From: Pseudomonadota bacterium | Lineage (GTDB): Bacteria > Pseudomonadota > Alphaproteobacteria > Acetobacterales > Acetobacteraceae | Direction of reading: 5' to 3' | NCBI GenBank assembly: GCA_021798915.1 | Contig: JAJZBM010000007.1 | Span: 50,739 to 114,738 of the forward strand | DNA: 64,000 nt | Part shown: in pieces, positions 19,472 through 28,921 of the stretch | Layout: the number at the start of each line of letters is the position of its first letter | Position numbering within the stretch: position 1 is the first letter of the stretch | Notes under the pieces: generated by a model | Databases searched by the model: none | The model's input: the letters and a program-made list of their open reading frames with translations, nothing else | Told to the model about the DNA's origin: nothing | Made by a program: the position numbers and the translations under genes

Positions 19472-20065
19472 ATGCAGATCACGGTTTCGGGCAAACAGGT
19501 CGAGTTGTCGGATGCGCTGCGTCTGCGGGTCTCGGAGCAACTCGGCACCATCGCCGGGAAGTATTTCGACCGCGCGCTCGAAGCGCAGGTGACCTTCGGC
19601 CGGGCGCGGAGTTTCTTCACCTGCGATATCAATGTTCACGCCGGGCGCGGCCTGCTGTTGCGGGCCGAGGGCGAGGCGGCGGACGCGCATGCGGCGTTCG
19701 ACGATGCCGCCGAGCATATCGCCAAACGGCTCCGCCGCTATCGCCGGCGGGTCAACGAACATGCCCGCGATCTCGCCAACCGCGCCCGCCCGGAAGCGGC
19801 GCGGCGCTATGTGCTGCGCGAGGAAGAGGAGGGCGAGGGTAATGGCGCCGCCGGCGACGCCGTGAGCGGCGCCTATGCGACGGTGATTGCCGAGACGCCG
19901 GCGGAAATCAATCTGCTCTCGGTCGGTGAGGCGGTGATGCGCATGGATCTCGAGGATCAGCCGGTCCTGATGTTCCGCAACAGCGCGAGCGGCGAACTCA
20001 ATGTCGTCTACCGCCGCGAGGACGGGCATGTCGGCTGGATCGACCCGACTGCGGCGCCGCGCTAG
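19472..20065 (+). CDS. hpf: Ribosome hibernation promoting factor, long form
   Basis: A 197-residue long-type HPF that pairs 70S ribosomes into inactive 100S dimers. The N-terminal domain runs from MQITVSGKQVELSDALRLRV to AAEHIAKRLRRYRRRV. An acidic linker precedes the C-terminal dimerisation domain (SVGEAVMRMDLEDQPVLMFRN to VVYRREDGHVGWIDP). The ATG at 19472 is preferred over an in-frame GTG at 19463 because it gives the standard family start and better spacing from the AAAGGG upstream. Location after rpoN is conserved. Confidence 0.95.
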   Translation: MQITVSGKQVELSDALRLRVSEQLGTIAGKYFDRALEAQVTFGRARSFFTCDINVHAGRGLLLRAEGEAADAHAAFDDAAEHIAKRLRRYRRRVNEHARDLANRARPEAARRYVLREEEEGEGNGAAGDAVSGAYATVIAETPAEINLLSVGEAVMRMDLEDQPVLMFRNSASGELNVVYRREDGHVGWIDPTAAPR

Positions 20066-20094
20066 GCGGGGAGGGGCTCGCGCTGCGCGGCTTT

Positions 20095-20117
20095 CGGCGC
20101 CCGATTGAACGGCGCCG
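20095..20117 (+). terminator. Possible terminator after hpf
   Basis: CGGCGCC and GGCGCCG form a 7-bp perfect stem around a 9-base loop, followed by the weakly T-rich GTATTTATG. It sits 30 bases after the hpf stop and before dctP. Confidence 0.35.
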
Positions 20118-20175
20118 GTATTTATGAATAATAACCATCGCGCGGCGCCGCCCGGTGCCGCCGGGGGGAAGAAAA

Positions 20176-21228
20176 ATGAATAAAACGAGGAACGTGCCGC
20201 TTTTTCGCCGCGCCTTTGGCCTGGCCGCGGCGATGATGCTGGGGGCGCTTGCCATCCCTGGTCTCGCCCGGGCCGAGGATCAGAAGGTCGAGCTGAAGCT
20301 CGCGCACTGGCTGCCGCCGGCGCACCCGCTGCAAAAATCGGTGGAGGAATGGGCGGCGTCGCTCAAGGCCGATTCGCAGGGCTCGCTGACCTCGGTGATC
20401 TTTCCCGCCGAACAGCTCGGCAAGGCGTTCGACCATTACGATCTGGCACGCGATGGCATCGCGGATGCGAGTTTCGTCAACCCCGGCTATCAGCCCGGGC
20501 GGTTTCCGATCATCGCGCTGAGTGACCTGCCGTTTCAGTATCACGACGCGAAAACCGGCACCGCCGCCCTCGATGACTGGTATCGCGCCTATGCGGCGCG
20601 CGAGATGAAGGACGTGCATTATTGCTTCGCCTTCATGCATGATCCGGGAACCCTGCACACCCGGCGGCAGGTCATCATGCCGGCCGATCTGCGTGGTCTC
20701 AAGCTGCGGCCGGCGGATGCGACGATCGGCAATTTCGTCACCCTGCTCGGTGGCACCAACGTCCAGGCCTCGGCGCCGGCGGCGCGTGATCTGCTCGAAC
20801 GCCGCGTCGCCGACGGGATTTTCTTCCCCTGGGGCTCGCTGGTGCTGTTTGGCATCGACAAGGTGGTGAAATACCATATCGATGCGAATTTCTACGTCAC
20901 CACCTTCGTCTGGGTGCTCAACAAGGCGCGTTATGACGGGCTGGCGGCGGACCAGAAGGCGGTGATCGACGCCCATTGCAACGCCGCATGGGCGGTGCGG
21001 TTCGCGAGCCCCTGGGCGGATTTCGAGGCCGCCGGCCGCGCCAAGGTCGCCGCCGAGCCGGGGCAGACCATCCTTTCGCTCAGCCCCGCGCAGCTCCAGA
21101 CGTGGCGCGATGCAGCGGCGCCGCTGCATCAGGACTGGGCAGCCGCGGTCAAGCGCGCCGGCGGCGATCCGGACGCCATCGCCAAGACCTTCGCCGCCAG
21201 CCTCGCCGATCATCACGCGCAATATTGA
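20176..21228 (+). CDS. dctP: TRAP transporter substrate-binding protein (DctP family)
   Basis: A 350-residue periplasmic receptor with a clear signal peptide (MNKTRNVPLFRR, hydrophobic core, cleavage after GLARA). The mature domain begins VELKLAHWLPPAHPLQKSVEEW and has the family's ligand-clasping region with RGLKLRPADATIGNFVTLLGG and DGIFFPWGS. Substrates are usually organic acids; the exact ligand is not evident. GGGGGGAAG precedes the ATG. First gene of a DctP-DctQ-DctM set. Confidence 0.93.
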   Translation: MNKTRNVPLFRRAFGLAAAMMLGALAIPGLARAEDQKVELKLAHWLPPAHPLQKSVEEWAASLKADSQGSLTSVIFPAEQLGKAFDHYDLARDGIADASFVNPGYQPGRFPIIALSDLPFQYHDAKTGTAALDDWYRAYAAREMKDVHYCFAFMHDPGTLHTRRQVIMPADLRGLKLRPADATIGNFVTLLGGTNVQASAPAARDLLERRVADGIFFPWGSLVLFGIDKVVKYHIDANFYVTTFVWVLNKARYDGLAADQKAVIDAHCNAAWAVRFASPWADFEAAGRAKVAAEPGQTILSLSPAQLQTWRDAAAPLHQDWAAAVKRAGGDPDAIAKTFAASLADHHAQY

Positions 21229-21235
21229 GGCCGCG

Positions 21236-21706
21236 GTGGGAGAATTCCGCCTGATCGGCGCGATCGAGCGGGCGGCCGGCGGGCTGCTCGCCCTGGTCAC
21301 CGCGCTCACCTTCGTTTCGGTGGTGCTGCGCTACGTCTTCGACTGGTCGATCCCCGACAGCTACGATCTCGGGCGCAATCTGCTCGGCATCCTGATCTTC
21401 TGGGGGATCGCCGTCACCGGCTATCGCGGCGAGCACATCACCGTCGATCTCCTCTGGAACGCCGCGCCGGCGCCGGCGCGACGGGCGCTGGCGCGATTCG
21501 ATGACGCGGTTCTGGCGCTGGCGATGGCGGCGCTCGCGGTGACCATGGCGATGAAAACCCTCGATACCAAGGCGAGTGGCGAGGCGAGCTATGACCTCAA
21601 CCTGCCGCTCTGGCCGTTTCAGGCCCTGGCCTGGCTCGGCTTCGCGAGCGGCTTCCTGCTCGCGCTGCTGCGCCTGTTCCGCCCGGCGTGGCGGGACCAG
21701 GCATGA
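21236..21706 (+). CDS. dctQ: TRAP transporter small permease (DctQ family)
   Basis: About 156 residues with four hydrophobic helices and the DctQ pattern of a first helix, FVSVVLRYVFDWSIPDSYDLG, and the second-helix region GIAVTGYRGEHITVDLL. The likely start is the GTG at 21236, 7 bases after the dctP stop with TGAGG before it; the open frame upstream lies within dctP. It would form the integral membrane complex with DctM. The stop is followed within two bases by composite repeat copy 3. Confidence 0.88.
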   Translation: MGEFRLIGAIERAAGGLLALVTALTFVSVVLRYVFDWSIPDSYDLGRNLLGILIFWGIAVTGYRGEHITVDLLWNAAPAPARRALARFDDAVLALAMAALAVTMAMKTLDTKASGEASYDLNLPLWPFQALAWLGFASGFLLALLRLFRPAWRDQA

Positions 21707-21830
21707 TGTTCTTTTTTGTAAAAAAGAACCAAAAAACTTTTATCCGTTGCGGCAGTGCCTCCGGCACCGCCGCCAAAATGGACCGGAACAAAAGTCTTTT
21801 TGCTTCTTTTTCTTCAGAAAAAGAAGATTT
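21707..21830 (+). repeat. Composite intergenic repeat, copy 3 (full length), inside the TRAP operon
   Basis: Hairpin A (21708-21729, GTTCTTTTTT and its complement) is followed by CAAAAAACTTTTATCCG, the GC core GTTGCGGCAGTGCC/GGCACCGCCGC, a variable stretch and AAAAGTCTTTTTG. Hairpin B (21803-21826, CTTCTTTTTC and GAAAAAGAAG) ends the element. It is nearly identical to copy 4 at 27.4 kb except for the variable middle. Unlike copies 1 and 2 it separates two genes of one operon, dctQ and dctM. Confidence 0.9.
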
Positions 21831-21863
21831 TTACTTGTTTTTTTCTTTCCAAGGCACATAACG

Positions 21864-23162
21864 ATGGACCCGATTCTGATCGCGATCCTTGGGTTCGTGG
21901 TTCTGTTCGCCTTGATGCTGCTCCGCGTGCCGGTCGGGATCGCGATGGGCATGGTCGGGGTGGGCGGGTTTGGGTGCATCGCCGGTTTCGAGCCGGCGAT
22001 GAAGCTGCTCGCGCAATCGCCGATCCGGACGGCGACCGATGCCGGTTTCGCCGTCATCCCGATGTTTCTACTGATGGGGGCGATCGCCTCCGAATCCGGC
22101 ATGAGCACCGAATTATTCAAGGCGGCGCACAGTTTTCTCGGCCATCGCCGGGGCGGTCTCGGTATGGCGACGATCGCCGCCTGCGCCGGGTTCGCGGCGA
22201 TTTCCGGCTCCTCGGTCGCGACGGCGGCGACGTTTTCCGCCGTCGCCTATCCCGAAATGCGGCGTTTTCACTATCCGCAGAGCTTCGCCGCCGGGGTCAT
22301 CGCCGCCGGCGGCACGCTCGGCGCCATTCTGCCGCCCTCGATCGTGCTCGCGGTCTACAGCCTGATCACCCAGCAGGATGTCGGCAAGCTCTATATCGCC
22401 GGCGTTCTGCCCGGGCTGCTCGCGATCGCGATGTATCTGGTGACGATTTTCCTGATCGGTGCATTCCGGCCCGGATTTTTACCGACCACGCCGCGCGCGA
22501 CCTGGGGCGAACGGCTGGCGGCGCTGCGCGGTGTCTGGGCGATCGGGCTGCTGTTTCTGTTCGTCGTCGGCGGGCTCTATGGCGGGATGTTCACCGCGAC
22601 CGAGGCGGCGAGCATGGGCGCCGGCGGTGCCTTCGTCATCGCGACCTTCCGCCGCCGGCTCTCGGCGTCGCAACTGATGGCGTGCCTGGTGCGCGCGCTT
22701 CGCACCAGTGCCGCGATCTTCACGATTCTCATCGGCGCGCTGTTGTTCGGCTATTTCCTCACCGTCACGCAAACCCCGCAGCATCTGACGGCGGCGCTGG
22801 CCGGGCTCGGGCTCGGGCGCTACGGCATTCTCGCGCTGATCATGCTGATGTATCTCGGCCTCGGCTGCGTGATGGACGCGATGGCGATGGTCATTCTCAC
22901 CATCCCGATCGTGTTTCCGCTGATCACCGCGCTCGGTTTCGATCCGATCTGGTTCGGTATCATCATCGTCATGACGGTGGAACTCGGCCTCATCCATCCG
23001 CCGGTCGGGATGAACGTGTTCGTGATCAAAAGCGTGATCGGCGAGGTCGGCATCGCGACGATTTTCGCCGGTGTCATCCCGTTCGTGATCACCGATATCA
23101 CCCGGCTCTGCATTCTGATCGTGTTTCCGGCGATCTCCACCTGGCTTCCGGGACAGATGTAG
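21864..23162 (+). CDS. dctM: TRAP transporter large permease (DctM family)
   Basis: A 432-residue permease with about twelve hydrophobic helices. Motifs include FALMLLRVPVGIAMGMVG, AACAGFAAISGSSVATAATFS, AAGGTLGAILPPSI, and near the end ELGLIHPPVGMNVFVIK, all typical of DctM. The start is the ATG at 21864 with AAGG upstream; the same frame is open back through the preceding repeat but the translation there is a Lys/Phe-rich artefact. The gene ends 9 bases from the convergent gluQRS stop. Confidence 0.93.
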   Translation: MDPILIAILGFVVLFALMLLRVPVGIAMGMVGVGGFGCIAGFEPAMKLLAQSPIRTATDAGFAVIPMFLLMGAIASESGMSTELFKAAHSFLGHRRGGLGMATIAACAGFAAISGSSVATAATFSAVAYPEMRRFHYPQSFAAGVIAAGGTLGAILPPSIVLAVYSLITQQDVGKLYIAGVLPGLLAIAMYLVTIFLIGAFRPGFLPTTPRATWGERLAALRGVWAIGLLFLFVVGGLYGGMFTATEAASMGAGGAFVIATFRRRLSASQLMACLVRALRTSAAIFTILIGALLFGYFLTVTQTPQHLTAALAGLGLGRYGILALIMLMYLGLGCVMDAMAMVILTIPIVFPLITALGFDPIWFGIIIVMTVELGLIHPPVGMNVFVIKSVIGEVGIATIFAGVIPFVITDITRLCILIVFPAISTWLPGQM

Positions 23163-23171
23163 CCGCGCGGC

Positions 23172-23987
23172 TCAGAAGCCGAGGCGGGCGCGAATTTCGG
23201 CCGGGGTGAGGCCGAGGGTGCGCAAGCCGGCGGCGCCGGTGCGTTTGGCGAGCCGCGCGCCGCCGGCATCGGTGATCAGGCGGTGATGCGCGTATTGCGG
23301 CGCCTTCCAGCCCATCAGCGCCTGCAACAGACGATGGAGATCGGTTGCCGGGCGCAGATCCTCGCCGCGCGTCACCAAGGTCACACCCTGGATGGCGTCG
23401 TCATGGGTCACCGCGAGATGATAGCTCGCCGGGCAATCCTTGCGCCCGAGCACGACATCGCCGAAGCGCTCGGGATGGCAGGGGATTTGGCCGCGGCCGG
23501 CTTCGTGATGGCTGAGCGGGCCGGGACAGGCGGCGAGCGCCGCCGCCATGTCGAGGCGGAAGGCGTGCGGGGTGCCGGCGGCAAGCAGCGCCGCGCGGCG
23601 CTCGGCGGGAAGCGCGCGGCAGGTGCCGGGATAGAGCGGCGCCCCGTCCGGGGTCCGGGCCCGGCTCGCGCGGGCGATATCGGCGCGGGTGCAAAAACAG
23701 GGATAGAGCAGCCCGCGCGCGGCGAGTTGGTCGAGCACGCCCCGATAGTCGCCGAAATGCGCCGACTGCACCCGCACCGGCGTCTCGAAGACGAGGCCGA
23801 GCCAGGCGAGATCGGCGAAAATCGCCGCCGTGAATTCCGGCCGGCAGCGGGTCTCGTCGATATCCTCGATGCGGAGCAGAAACCGCCCGCCCGCTTCCCG
23901 TGCGCGGCGTTCGGCGAAGAGCGCGGCATAGGCGTGGCCGAGATGGAGCGGGCCGGTGGGCGAGGGGGCGAAGCGCGTCGTGATCAT
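23172..23987 (-). CDS. gluQRS: Glutamyl-Q tRNA(Asp) synthetase
   Basis: A 271-residue truncated glutamyl-tRNA synthetase paralogue that attaches Glu to queuosine in tRNA-Asp. It has the ATP-site motif RFAPSPTGPLHLGHAY, the zinc-binding region with YPCFCTRADI and YPGTCR, and LAKRTG in the KMSKS position. It lacks the anticodon-binding domain of GltX, consistent with its length. The ATG at 23987 gives the usual MITTRFAPSPTG start. Confidence 0.93.
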   Translation of the reverse strand: MITTRFAPSPTGPLHLGHAYAALFAERRAREAGGRFLLRIEDIDETRCRPEFTAAIFADLAWLGLVFETPVRVQSAHFGDYRGVLDQLAARGLLYPCFCTRADIARASRARTPDGAPLYPGTCRALPAERRAALLAAGTPHAFRLDMAAALAACPGPLSHHEAGRGQIPCHPERFGDVVLGRKDCPASYHLAVTHDDAIQGVTLVTRGEDLRPATDLHRLLQALMGWKAPQYAHHRLITDAGGARLAKRTGAAGLRTLGLTPAEIRARLGF

Positions 23988-24265
23988 CGGATGATCGTTC
24001 GATGACAGGCGGGCCGGCGGGGTTGCGGCGCCGCGCCGGCTCTGCGATAACGGGGGAGAACCTTCGCGGTGCACAATATCTGGCGGCCCGAGCGGCGACG
24101 CTTCTCCAGACATTGCGCACCGCCCGAGCAGGAGCGGAATTTGCCCCGAGACGGATGGGATCTCTCGCCGGTTTCGAACGCCCTCGCGCGGCGAAGGGCA
24201 CGGCTGTTGTTCAAACGAAGGCCCTCGGGGCGAAGGCCGTCCCGAGGAGTCCAGCCGGGGCGGTG

Positions 24266-24814
24266 ATGAACGATCTGCAAACCCTGGTCCTGAACGCCGA
24301 TTTCCGACCGCTGTCGCGGTTCCCGCTTTCTTCCTGGCATTGGAAAGACGCCGTCAGCGCCCTGGTTCTGCAACGGGTCAATCTGGTCGCCGAATATGAG
24401 CATGTCATCCGCTCGCCGAGCCGCGCGATGCGGGTGCCGAGCGTCGTCGCCCTCAAGCGCTATCTCCGTCTCGACGGCTATCCGGCCTTCACCCGCTTCA
24501 ACATCTATTGCCGCGATCGCTGGCGCTGCCAATACTGTGCCGAGGAATTCTCCTCCAGCGAACTCACCTTCGACCATGTCGTGCCGCGTTCGCGCGGCGG
24601 GCGGACGACGTGGGAAAATGTCGTCACCGCCTGCTCGCGCTGCAATCTCAGCAAGGCCAACCGCACCCCGCGCGAGGCCGGGATGCATCTGCTGCGCCGC
24701 CCCTATCGGCCGAGCCGGCGCGAACTCGCCCATGCCGCCGCCCCGCTCGCGCGGGAGCAGGTGCATCATAGCTGGGTCGATTTCCTCTACTGGGATTCGG
24801 AACTGGAAGCGTAG
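24266..24814 (+). CDS. HNH endonuclease family protein
   Basis: A 182-residue protein common in alphaproteobacteria. The N-terminal half (MNDLQTLVLNADFRPLSRFPL) precedes an HNH domain: CRDRWRCQYC, then FDHVVPRSRGG, WENVVTACSRCN and KANRTP, with two CxxC zinc ligand pairs. The biological role is unknown; chromosomal copies of this type are usually stand-alone. The ATG at 24266 gives the family start. The 278 bases between it and the divergent gluQRS gene contain an open but non-conserved reading frame and no feature I recognise. Confidence 0.88.
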   Translation: MNDLQTLVLNADFRPLSRFPLSSWHWKDAVSALVLQRVNLVAEYEHVIRSPSRAMRVPSVVALKRYLRLDGYPAFTRFNIYCRDRWRCQYCAEEFSSSELTFDHVVPRSRGGRTTWENVVTACSRCNLSKANRTPREAGMHLLRRPYRPSRRELAHAAAPLAREQVHHSWVDFLYWDSELEA

Positions 24815-24819
24815 CGCGC

Positions 24820-27240
24820 TCACTCGTCCGGCCGGCGCGCCAGGACCTCCCGCTTGCCGACATGGTTCGCCGCGCTGACGATGCCCTCTTTCTCCATCTG
24901 TTCGATCAGCTTGGCGGCGCGGTTATAGCCGATCTGGAGATGGCGCTGGATGAAGGAGGTCGAGGCCTTCCCCTCCCGCGCGACGAGATCGACCGCCTGG
25001 TCGAACAGGCTGGTTTCGCCGTCGCCGCCGCTACCGCCCCCGAATCCGCCGCCGCCGATGCCGGAATCACCGTCCTCGGCCTCGGTCACTTCTTCGAGAT
25101 AGGCCGGCTCACCCTGGCTCCTGAGGAAGGCGACGACATCCTCGACCTCGCGATCGGTGACGAAGGGACCGTGGGTGCGGGTGATGCGCCCGCCGCCCAT
25201 CATGTAGAGCATATCGCCCTGGCCGAGCAGTTGCTCCGCGCCCTGCTCGCCGAGAATGGTGCGGCTGTCGAATTTGCTGATCACCTGGAAGCTGATCCGG
25301 GTCGGGAAATTGGCCTTGATGGTGCCGGTGATGACATCGACCGAGGGCCGCTGCGTCGCCATGATGACATGGATGCCGGCGGCGCGCGCCATCTGGGCGA
25401 GGCGTTGCACCGCTGCCTCGATCTCCTTGCCGGCGACCATCATGAGATCCGCCATCTCGTCGATGACGACGACGATGAAGGGGAGCGGCTCCAGCGCCAG
25501 CGGCTGATCCTCATGGACGGCGCGGCCGGTCTCGGCGTCGAACCCGGTCTGCACCCGGCGGGTCACCACCTCGCCCCGCGCCCGCGCTTCCGCGACGCGC
25601 TCGTTATAGCCGCCGATATTGCGCACCCCGAGCTGGCTCATGGCGCGATAGCGGCGCTCCATCTCGCGCACCGTCCATTTCAGCGCCGTCACCGCCTTGG
25701 CCGGCTCGGTCACCACCGGCGCCATCAGATGCGGAATGCCCTGATAGACCGAAAGCTCCAGCATCTTGGGATCGATCATGATCAGCCGGCATTGATCGGG
25801 CGAGAGGCGATAGAGCAGGCTCAGGATCATCGCGTTGACGCCGACCGATTTGCCCGACCCGGTGGTGCCGGCGATCAGCAGATGCGGCATGCGCGCGAGA
25901 TCGGCGATCACCGGCGCGCCGCTGATATCCTTGCCGAGCGCGAGCGCGAGCCGCCCGGGCTGGCGGTGCCAGGCCTCGCTTTCCAGAAGCTCGCTGAGAT
26001 AGACCGTCTCGCGCAGGGCGTTCGGCACTTCGATGCCGATGACGTTGCGCCCCGGCACGGTCGCGATGCGCACCGCGATCACCGAGAGGCTGCGCGCGAT
26101 ATCGTCGGCAAGGCCGATGACGCGGGCGCTGCGGATGCCGGGCGCCGGTTCCAGCTCATAAAGCGTCACCACCGGCCCTGGGCGGATATCGCGGATCGCG
26201 CCCTGGACGCCGTAATCGGCGAGCACGCTCTCCAAAAGCCGGGCATTGGCTTCGAGCGCATCGGCGCCGGGGCCGATGGCGGCGCGCGCCGGCGCTGGCT
26301 TGAGCAGGGTGAGCGAGGGGAATTGCCAGCCGGATTCGGCGAGCGGCAATGATTCCTGGCGCGCCGGCGGCGCCGGCCGCCGCGGCGCGATGACGCGGGC
26401 ACGCGGGGTGGCGGGCGTCGCCGCGGCGGGGGGTGAAGGGGGAGCCGGCGGGCGGGGGGCAGCAGCAGCGGCGAAACCCTCCGGGGGTGTGGGGAGCAGA
26501 TCGCGCCCGAGAATCGGCGCGAGCCGCGCCTTGGCCCGCCGCCAGAATCGGGCGAGCCTTCCGGCCCCGTCGCGGCCCTGGCGGACGCCGCCGCCGGCGA
26601 TCCGAACCAGGCCGCCGCCGGCCGCCCGCCATTCCGCGAAGGAGAGGCCGAAGCCGAGCAGCGTGAGGCTCCCCGCCAGCGCCGCGCCGAGTGCGACCAC
26701 GATGGTGACGCCGAGCGTGCCGAGTAGGCCGCGCCCGGCGGCAAGCGCGATCGTGGCGACGCCATCGCCGATCGCGCCGCCGAGGCCGGCCGGACTGGGC
26801 CAGGCGGCCGGCAGCGGGAGAGCGGCAAGAAGCCCGGCGAGAACCGGCAGCGCCGCGATCAGCGCGCCAAGCCGGAGCGGCGCCGCGCCGAGCCCGCGAT
26901 GCGCGGCCAGCCGCCACGCCCAGGCGAGCAAAGCGAGTGCTGGCAACACCCCGGCGAGCCCGAAGAATTGCAGTAGCAGATCGGCAATGATCGCCCCGAG
27001 CGGCCCGGCGAGATTGTGGACCCCCGTTCGCGCCGCGGTGTCGAGTGAAGGATCGGCCGGAGAATAGGAGGCGAGCGCGACCAGCAGCGTCACGCCAGCG
27101 AGCGCGAGCACCAAACCGCCGAGTTCGCCGAGCCGCCGGCCGATCAGACCCTGGAGCCGCGGCGAGGCAAGCTGGTGGCCGGTATCACGCCCGTTGATAT
27201 CACGCCCGGTGAGTTCACGCCGCGAAGCGGACGCGGCCAT
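24820..27240 (-). CDS. ftsK: DNA translocase FtsK
   Basis: A protein of about 806 residues that pumps chromosome ends through the division septum. Four N-terminal membrane helices (roughly residues 30-190) precede a Pro/Ala-rich linker. The motor domain follows, with Walker [14 protein letters not shown], Walker [13 protein letters not shown] and [25 protein letters not shown]-terminal winged-helix gamma domain ([18 protein letters not shown]) reads KOPS sites. The ATG at 27240 has AAGGA at suitable spacing; an ATG at 27249 would add MTD. The N-terminus contains a short repeat ([11 protein letters not shown]). The stop lies 5 bases from the HNH gene stop (convergent). Confidence 0.95.
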   Translation of the reverse strand: MAASASRRELTGRDINGRDTGHQLASPRLQGLIGRRLGELGGLVLALAGVTLLVALASYSPADPSLDTAARTGVHNLAGPLGAIIADLLLQFFGLAGVLPALALLAWAWRLAAHRGLGAAPLRLGALIAALPVLAGLLAALPLPAAWPSPAGLGGAIGDGVATIALAAGRGLLGTLGVTIVVALGAALAGSLTLLGFGLSFAEWRAAGGGLVRIAGGGVRQGRDGAGRLARFWRRAKARLAPILGRDLLPTPPEGFAAAAAPRPPAPPSPPAAATPATPRARVIAPRRPAPPARQESLPLAESGWQFPSLTLLKPAPARAAIGPGADALEANARLLESVLADYGVQGAIRDIRPGPVVTLYELEPAPGIRSARVIGLADDIARSLSVIAVRIATVPGRNVIGIEVPNALRETVYLSELLESEAWHRQPGRLALALGKDISGAPVIADLARMPHLLIAGTTGSGKSVGVNAMILSLLYRLSPDQCRLIMIDPKMLELSVYQGIPHLMAPVVTEPAKAVTALKWTVREMERRYRAMSQLGVRNIGGYNERVAEARARGEVVTRRVQTGFDAETGRAVHEDQPLALEPLPFIVVVIDEMADLMMVAGKEIEAAVQRLAQMARAAGIHVIMATQRPSVDVITGTIKANFPTRISFQVISKFDSRTILGEQGAEQLLGQGDMLYMMGGGRITRTHGPFVTDREVEDVVAFLRSQGEPAYLEEVTEAEDGDSGIGGGGFGGGSGGDGETSLFDQAVDLVAREGKASTSFIQRHLQIGYNRAAKLIEQMEKEGIVSAANHVGKREVLARRPDE

Positions 27241-27414
27241 GTCTGTCATTCCTTGCGACCATTGGCCTTGCGGCCATTGGTCAATAATACAGCATAAGCG
27301 CCTGGAAGAAACCCGCTTCCTCGCGGGCGGCAGGGGCGCGCCGGACATGCGTGCCATTGTCGCCCATTGTCGCGCGCGGGTAAGGTGGATGGCGCAAAGG
27401 GGAAAGAAAAAGGA

Positions 27415-27538
27415 GGTTCTTTTTTGTAAAAAAGAACCAAAAAACTTTTATCCGTTGCGGCAGTGCCTACGGCACCGCCGCTCCGAGAAACCAGAATAAA
27501 AGTCTTTTTGCTTCTTTTTCTTCAGAAAAAGAAGATTT
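27415..27538 (+). repeat. Composite intergenic repeat, copy 4 (full length), in a divergent promoter region
   Basis: Hairpin A (27415-27438), CAAAAAACTTTTATCCG, core GTTGCGGCAGTGCC/GGCACCGCCGC, a variable stretch with GAGAAACCAGAAT, AAAAGTCTTTTTG and hairpin B (27511-27534). It matches copy 3 base for base outside the variable middle. It lies between the divergent starts of ftsK and serC, so simple 3'-end termination cannot explain it. Confidence 0.9.
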
Positions 27539-27623
27539 ATTTTTAAAATTTCCCCGCGCCGAGACCTGGCCGCGCCGATTCCGGAAGGTGATTTTTTCCT
27601 TGCGTGTTTGCTGCGCCGCAACT

Positions 27624-27680
27624 AGAAGCGGTGCCGGGTCACGCCCCCCCACCGGGGCGCTTCTCTTCTGCAAGGGAGAG
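27624..27680 (+). promoter_or_regulatory. Candidate translation-control RNA structure in the serC leader
   Basis: Two stems compete over a few bases. AGAAGCG (27624-27630) can pair with CGCTTCT (27658-27664). CTCTTC (27663-27668) can pair with GGAGAG (27675-27680), hiding the GGGAG ribosome binding site used by the ATG at 27687. Alphaproteobacteria are known to carry a conserved serC leader motif, and this may be a member, but I could not compare it with the published consensus. Confidence 0.4.
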
Positions 27681-27686
27681 CCAGAG

Positions 27687-28916
27687 ATGGCACGTCACGC
27701 AGCCAAGCCGGAATTGCGCCCGGCCAACCCCCATTTTTCCTCCGGCCCCTGCGCCAAGCGCCCCGGCTATTCGCTCGCCGCCCTTGAGCAGGCGATGCCA
27801 GGGGGCGCGGTGCCAGGGGGCGCAGTGCCAGGGGGCGCAGTGCTCGGGCGGAGCCATCGCGCGAAATTGCCGAAAGCGCGTTTGGCCGAGGTCATCACCC
27901 GCTCGCGGGCGCTCCTTGGCATGCCCGAAGATTGGCGGCTCGGCATCGTCCCCGCTTCCGATACCGGCGCCGTGGAATTGGCGCTCTGGTCGCTGCTCGG
28001 CGAGCGCCCGGTCGATGTCCTCGCGTTCGAGAGTTTTTCGGAAGGCTGGGCGAACGATATCGTAAAGCAGCTCAAGCTCCGCGATGCCCGCGTGCTCAGC
28101 GCCGCCTATGGCGAATTGCCCGATCTCGCCACCGTCGATCCCGCCCATGACGTCGTCTTCACCTGGAACGGCACCACCTCCGGCGTTCGTGTCCCGGATG
28201 CCGCGTGGATCGCCGCCGACCGCGCGGGGCTTGCGATCTGTGATGCGACCTCGGCGGCGTTCGCGATGGCGCTTCCCTGGGACAAGCTCGATGTCGTCAC
28301 CTGGTCGTGGCAGAAAGTGCTCGGCGGCGAAGGCGCGCATGGCATGCTGGCGCTCTCGCCGCGCGCCGTGGCGCGGCTCGAGACGTATCAGCCGTCCTGG
28401 CCGCTGCCGAAGATTTTCCGCCTCACCAAGGGGGGGAAACTGATCGAGGGGGTGTTTCAGGGTGAGACCATCAACACCCCGAGCATGCTCGCCGTTGAGG
28501 ATGCGCTCGACGGGTTGCGCTGGGCCGAGCGGATCGGCGGCCTTCCCGCCTTGATCGCCCGCGCCGAGGCCAGCCTCGCCAATATCACCGCCTGGGTCGA
28601 ACGCAGCGCATGGGCGGCGTTCCTCGCCCGCGACCCGCGCACCCGCTCATGCACGTCGATCTGTCTCGCGATCAAGGCGCCCTGGTTTCAGGCGCTGGCG
28701 CCGGCGGGCCGGGCCGAGGCGGCGAAGAAGATCGCGGGTCTCCTCGAAGCCGAGGGGGTTGCTTTCGATATCGCGAGCTATCGCGACGCGCCGCCGGGGC
28801 TGCGCATCTGGGCCGGGGCGACGGTGGAGCCGGGCGACATCGCAGCCCTTCTGCCTTGGCTCGACTGGGCCGAGGCCGAGATCAGCGCCCAATATACGCA
28901 CGCCGCCGCGGAGTGA
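27687..28916 (+). CDS. serC: Phosphoserine aminotransferase (alphaproteobacterial type)
   Basis: A 409-residue PLP enzyme making phosphoserine from 3-phosphohydroxypyruvate. Motifs are [42 protein letters not shown] and the PLP-lysine region [14 protein letters not shown]. It belongs to the divergent family found in alphaproteobacteria rather than the E. coli type. An oddity is a triplicated Val-Pro-Gly-Gly-Ala tract near residue 40, inserted just before the conserved LGRSHR loop. The ATG at 27687 follows GGGAG. serA begins 5 bases after the stop. Confidence 0.94.
   Translation: MARHAAKPELRPANPHFSSGPCAKRPGYSLAALEQAMPGGAVPGGAVPGGAVLGRSHRAKLPKARLAEVITRSRALLGMPEDWRLGIVPASDTGAVELALWSLLGERPVDVLAFESFSEGWANDIVKQLKLRDARVLSAAYGELPDLATVDPAHDVVFTWNGTTSGVRVPDAAWIAADRAGLAICDATSAAFAMALPWDKLDVVTWSWQKVLGGEGAHGMLALSPRAVARLETYQPSWPLPKIFRLTKGGKLIEGVFQGETINTPSMLAVEDALDGLRWAERIGGLPALIARAEASLANITAWVERSAWAAFLARDPRTRSCTSICLAIKAPWFQALAPAGRAEAAKKIAGLLEAEGVAFDIASYRDAPPGLRIWAGATVEPGDIAALLPWLDWAEAEISAQYTHAAAE
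27795..27839 (+). repeat. 15-bp in-frame tandem repeat inside serC
   Basis: Three units of the form GTGCCAGGGGGCGCA (the first beginning ATG and ending CG) encode repeated VPGGA. The word CCAGGGGGCGC recurs in the glnE tandem tract at 57.1 kb. Unit number could change by replication slippage without breaking the frame. Confidence 0.9.
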
Positions 28917-28921
28917 CCGAG

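Noticed and set aside
21576..21863. Upstream extension of dctM through the repeat element and into dctQ
   Set aside because: The translation is Lys/Phe-rich repeat sequence followed by the standard DctM start MDPILIAILGF with its own ribosome binding site.
24002..24265. Upstream extension of the HNH gene by 88 codons
   Set aside because: The residues are low-complexity and not conserved in the family; MNDLQTLVLNADF is the normal start.
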